From the NCBI GenBank assembly GCA_937960625.1, contig CALGPD010000258.1, forward strand, positions 1 to 5,144: a stretch of DNA of 5,144 nt, in the 5' to 3' direction. How positions within the stretch are numbered: position 1 is the first letter of the stretch; each line of letters opens with the position of its first letter. The notes beneath the pieces are model-generated. The model ran no database searches. It saw only the letters and a list, made by a program, of their open reading frames with translations, and had not been told where the DNA came from. A program made the position numbers and the translations under genes. Below, in pieces: positions 5,114 to 5,144 of the stretch. This DNA is from an uncultured Spirochaetia bacterium. GTDB lineage: Bacteria > Spirochaetota > CALGPD01.

Positions 5114-5144
5114 CTTCCCCTATAATATTCATTTGACAATTTCC

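Noticed and set aside
5062..5144. Minus-strand open frame entering from the right edge (MNIIGEVVNLKKL...)
   Set aside because: It is short, overlaps the antitoxin remnant in another frame, runs through the repeat, and has no recognisable family.
1..5144. tRNA, rRNA, CRISPR array, transposase or integrase
   Set aside because: No cloverleaf, rRNA-like block, regularly spaced repeats or recombinase coding sequence was seen on either strand.

Overview
The window is AT-rich DNA from an unidentified bacterium. Every supportable gene lies on the minus strand. A lipoprotein signal peptide with a clean lipobox suggests an envelope with lipoproteins. Clear purine-rich ribosome binding sites (AAGGAG or AGGA) precede nearly every start, and several promoters look sigma-70-like. 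The strong Shine-Dalgarno signals argue mildly against a typical Bacteroidetes genome. An anaerobic or host-associated Gram-negative such as Elusimicrobiota or Spirochaetes is a guess only; nothing here fixes the phylum.

Layout in coordinate order (transcription runs right to left). 1-436: 5' part of a signal-less parallel beta-helix protein, with its own promoter. 598-627: probable terminator. 649-2681: a two-gene operon, a major facilitator superfamily (MFS) exporter followed by a short-chain dehydrogenase/reductase (SDR), joined by an ATGA start/stop overlap. 2682-2994: promoter region of that operon plus a strong terminator of the next gene. 2995-3282: a 95-residue membrane protein that looks like a CPBP (CAAX protease-like) protein with its middle missing. 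3283-3685: non-coding, with a good promoter, a GC-richer tract and a second strong terminator. 3686-4186: a lipoprotein of a widespread uncharacterised family. 4187-4451: non-coding, ending in a GC-rich, hairpin-forming block. 4452-5073: a decayed toxin-antitoxin locus, with a PIN-domain toxin broken by an internal deletion and an RHH-type antitoxin that lost its normal start. 5076-5144: a repeat related to the 4418-4447 sequence, plus a possible promoter.

The left part (1-2830) looks like ordinary catabolic or efflux genes. The beta-helix gene and the MFS-SDR operon share a 12-base upstream box (TGTGGTAGTTTT on the minus strand) and may answer to the same regulator. The right part (2936-5144) looks like accessory DNA: single-gene units with their own promoters or terminators, two terminators built from the same 45-base module, two damaged genes or loci, and a toxin-antitoxin remnant between two copies of a short direct repeat. 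This suggests cassette-like or repeat-mediated turnover, but no integrase, transposase or canonical attC is visible, so no mobile system is claimed.
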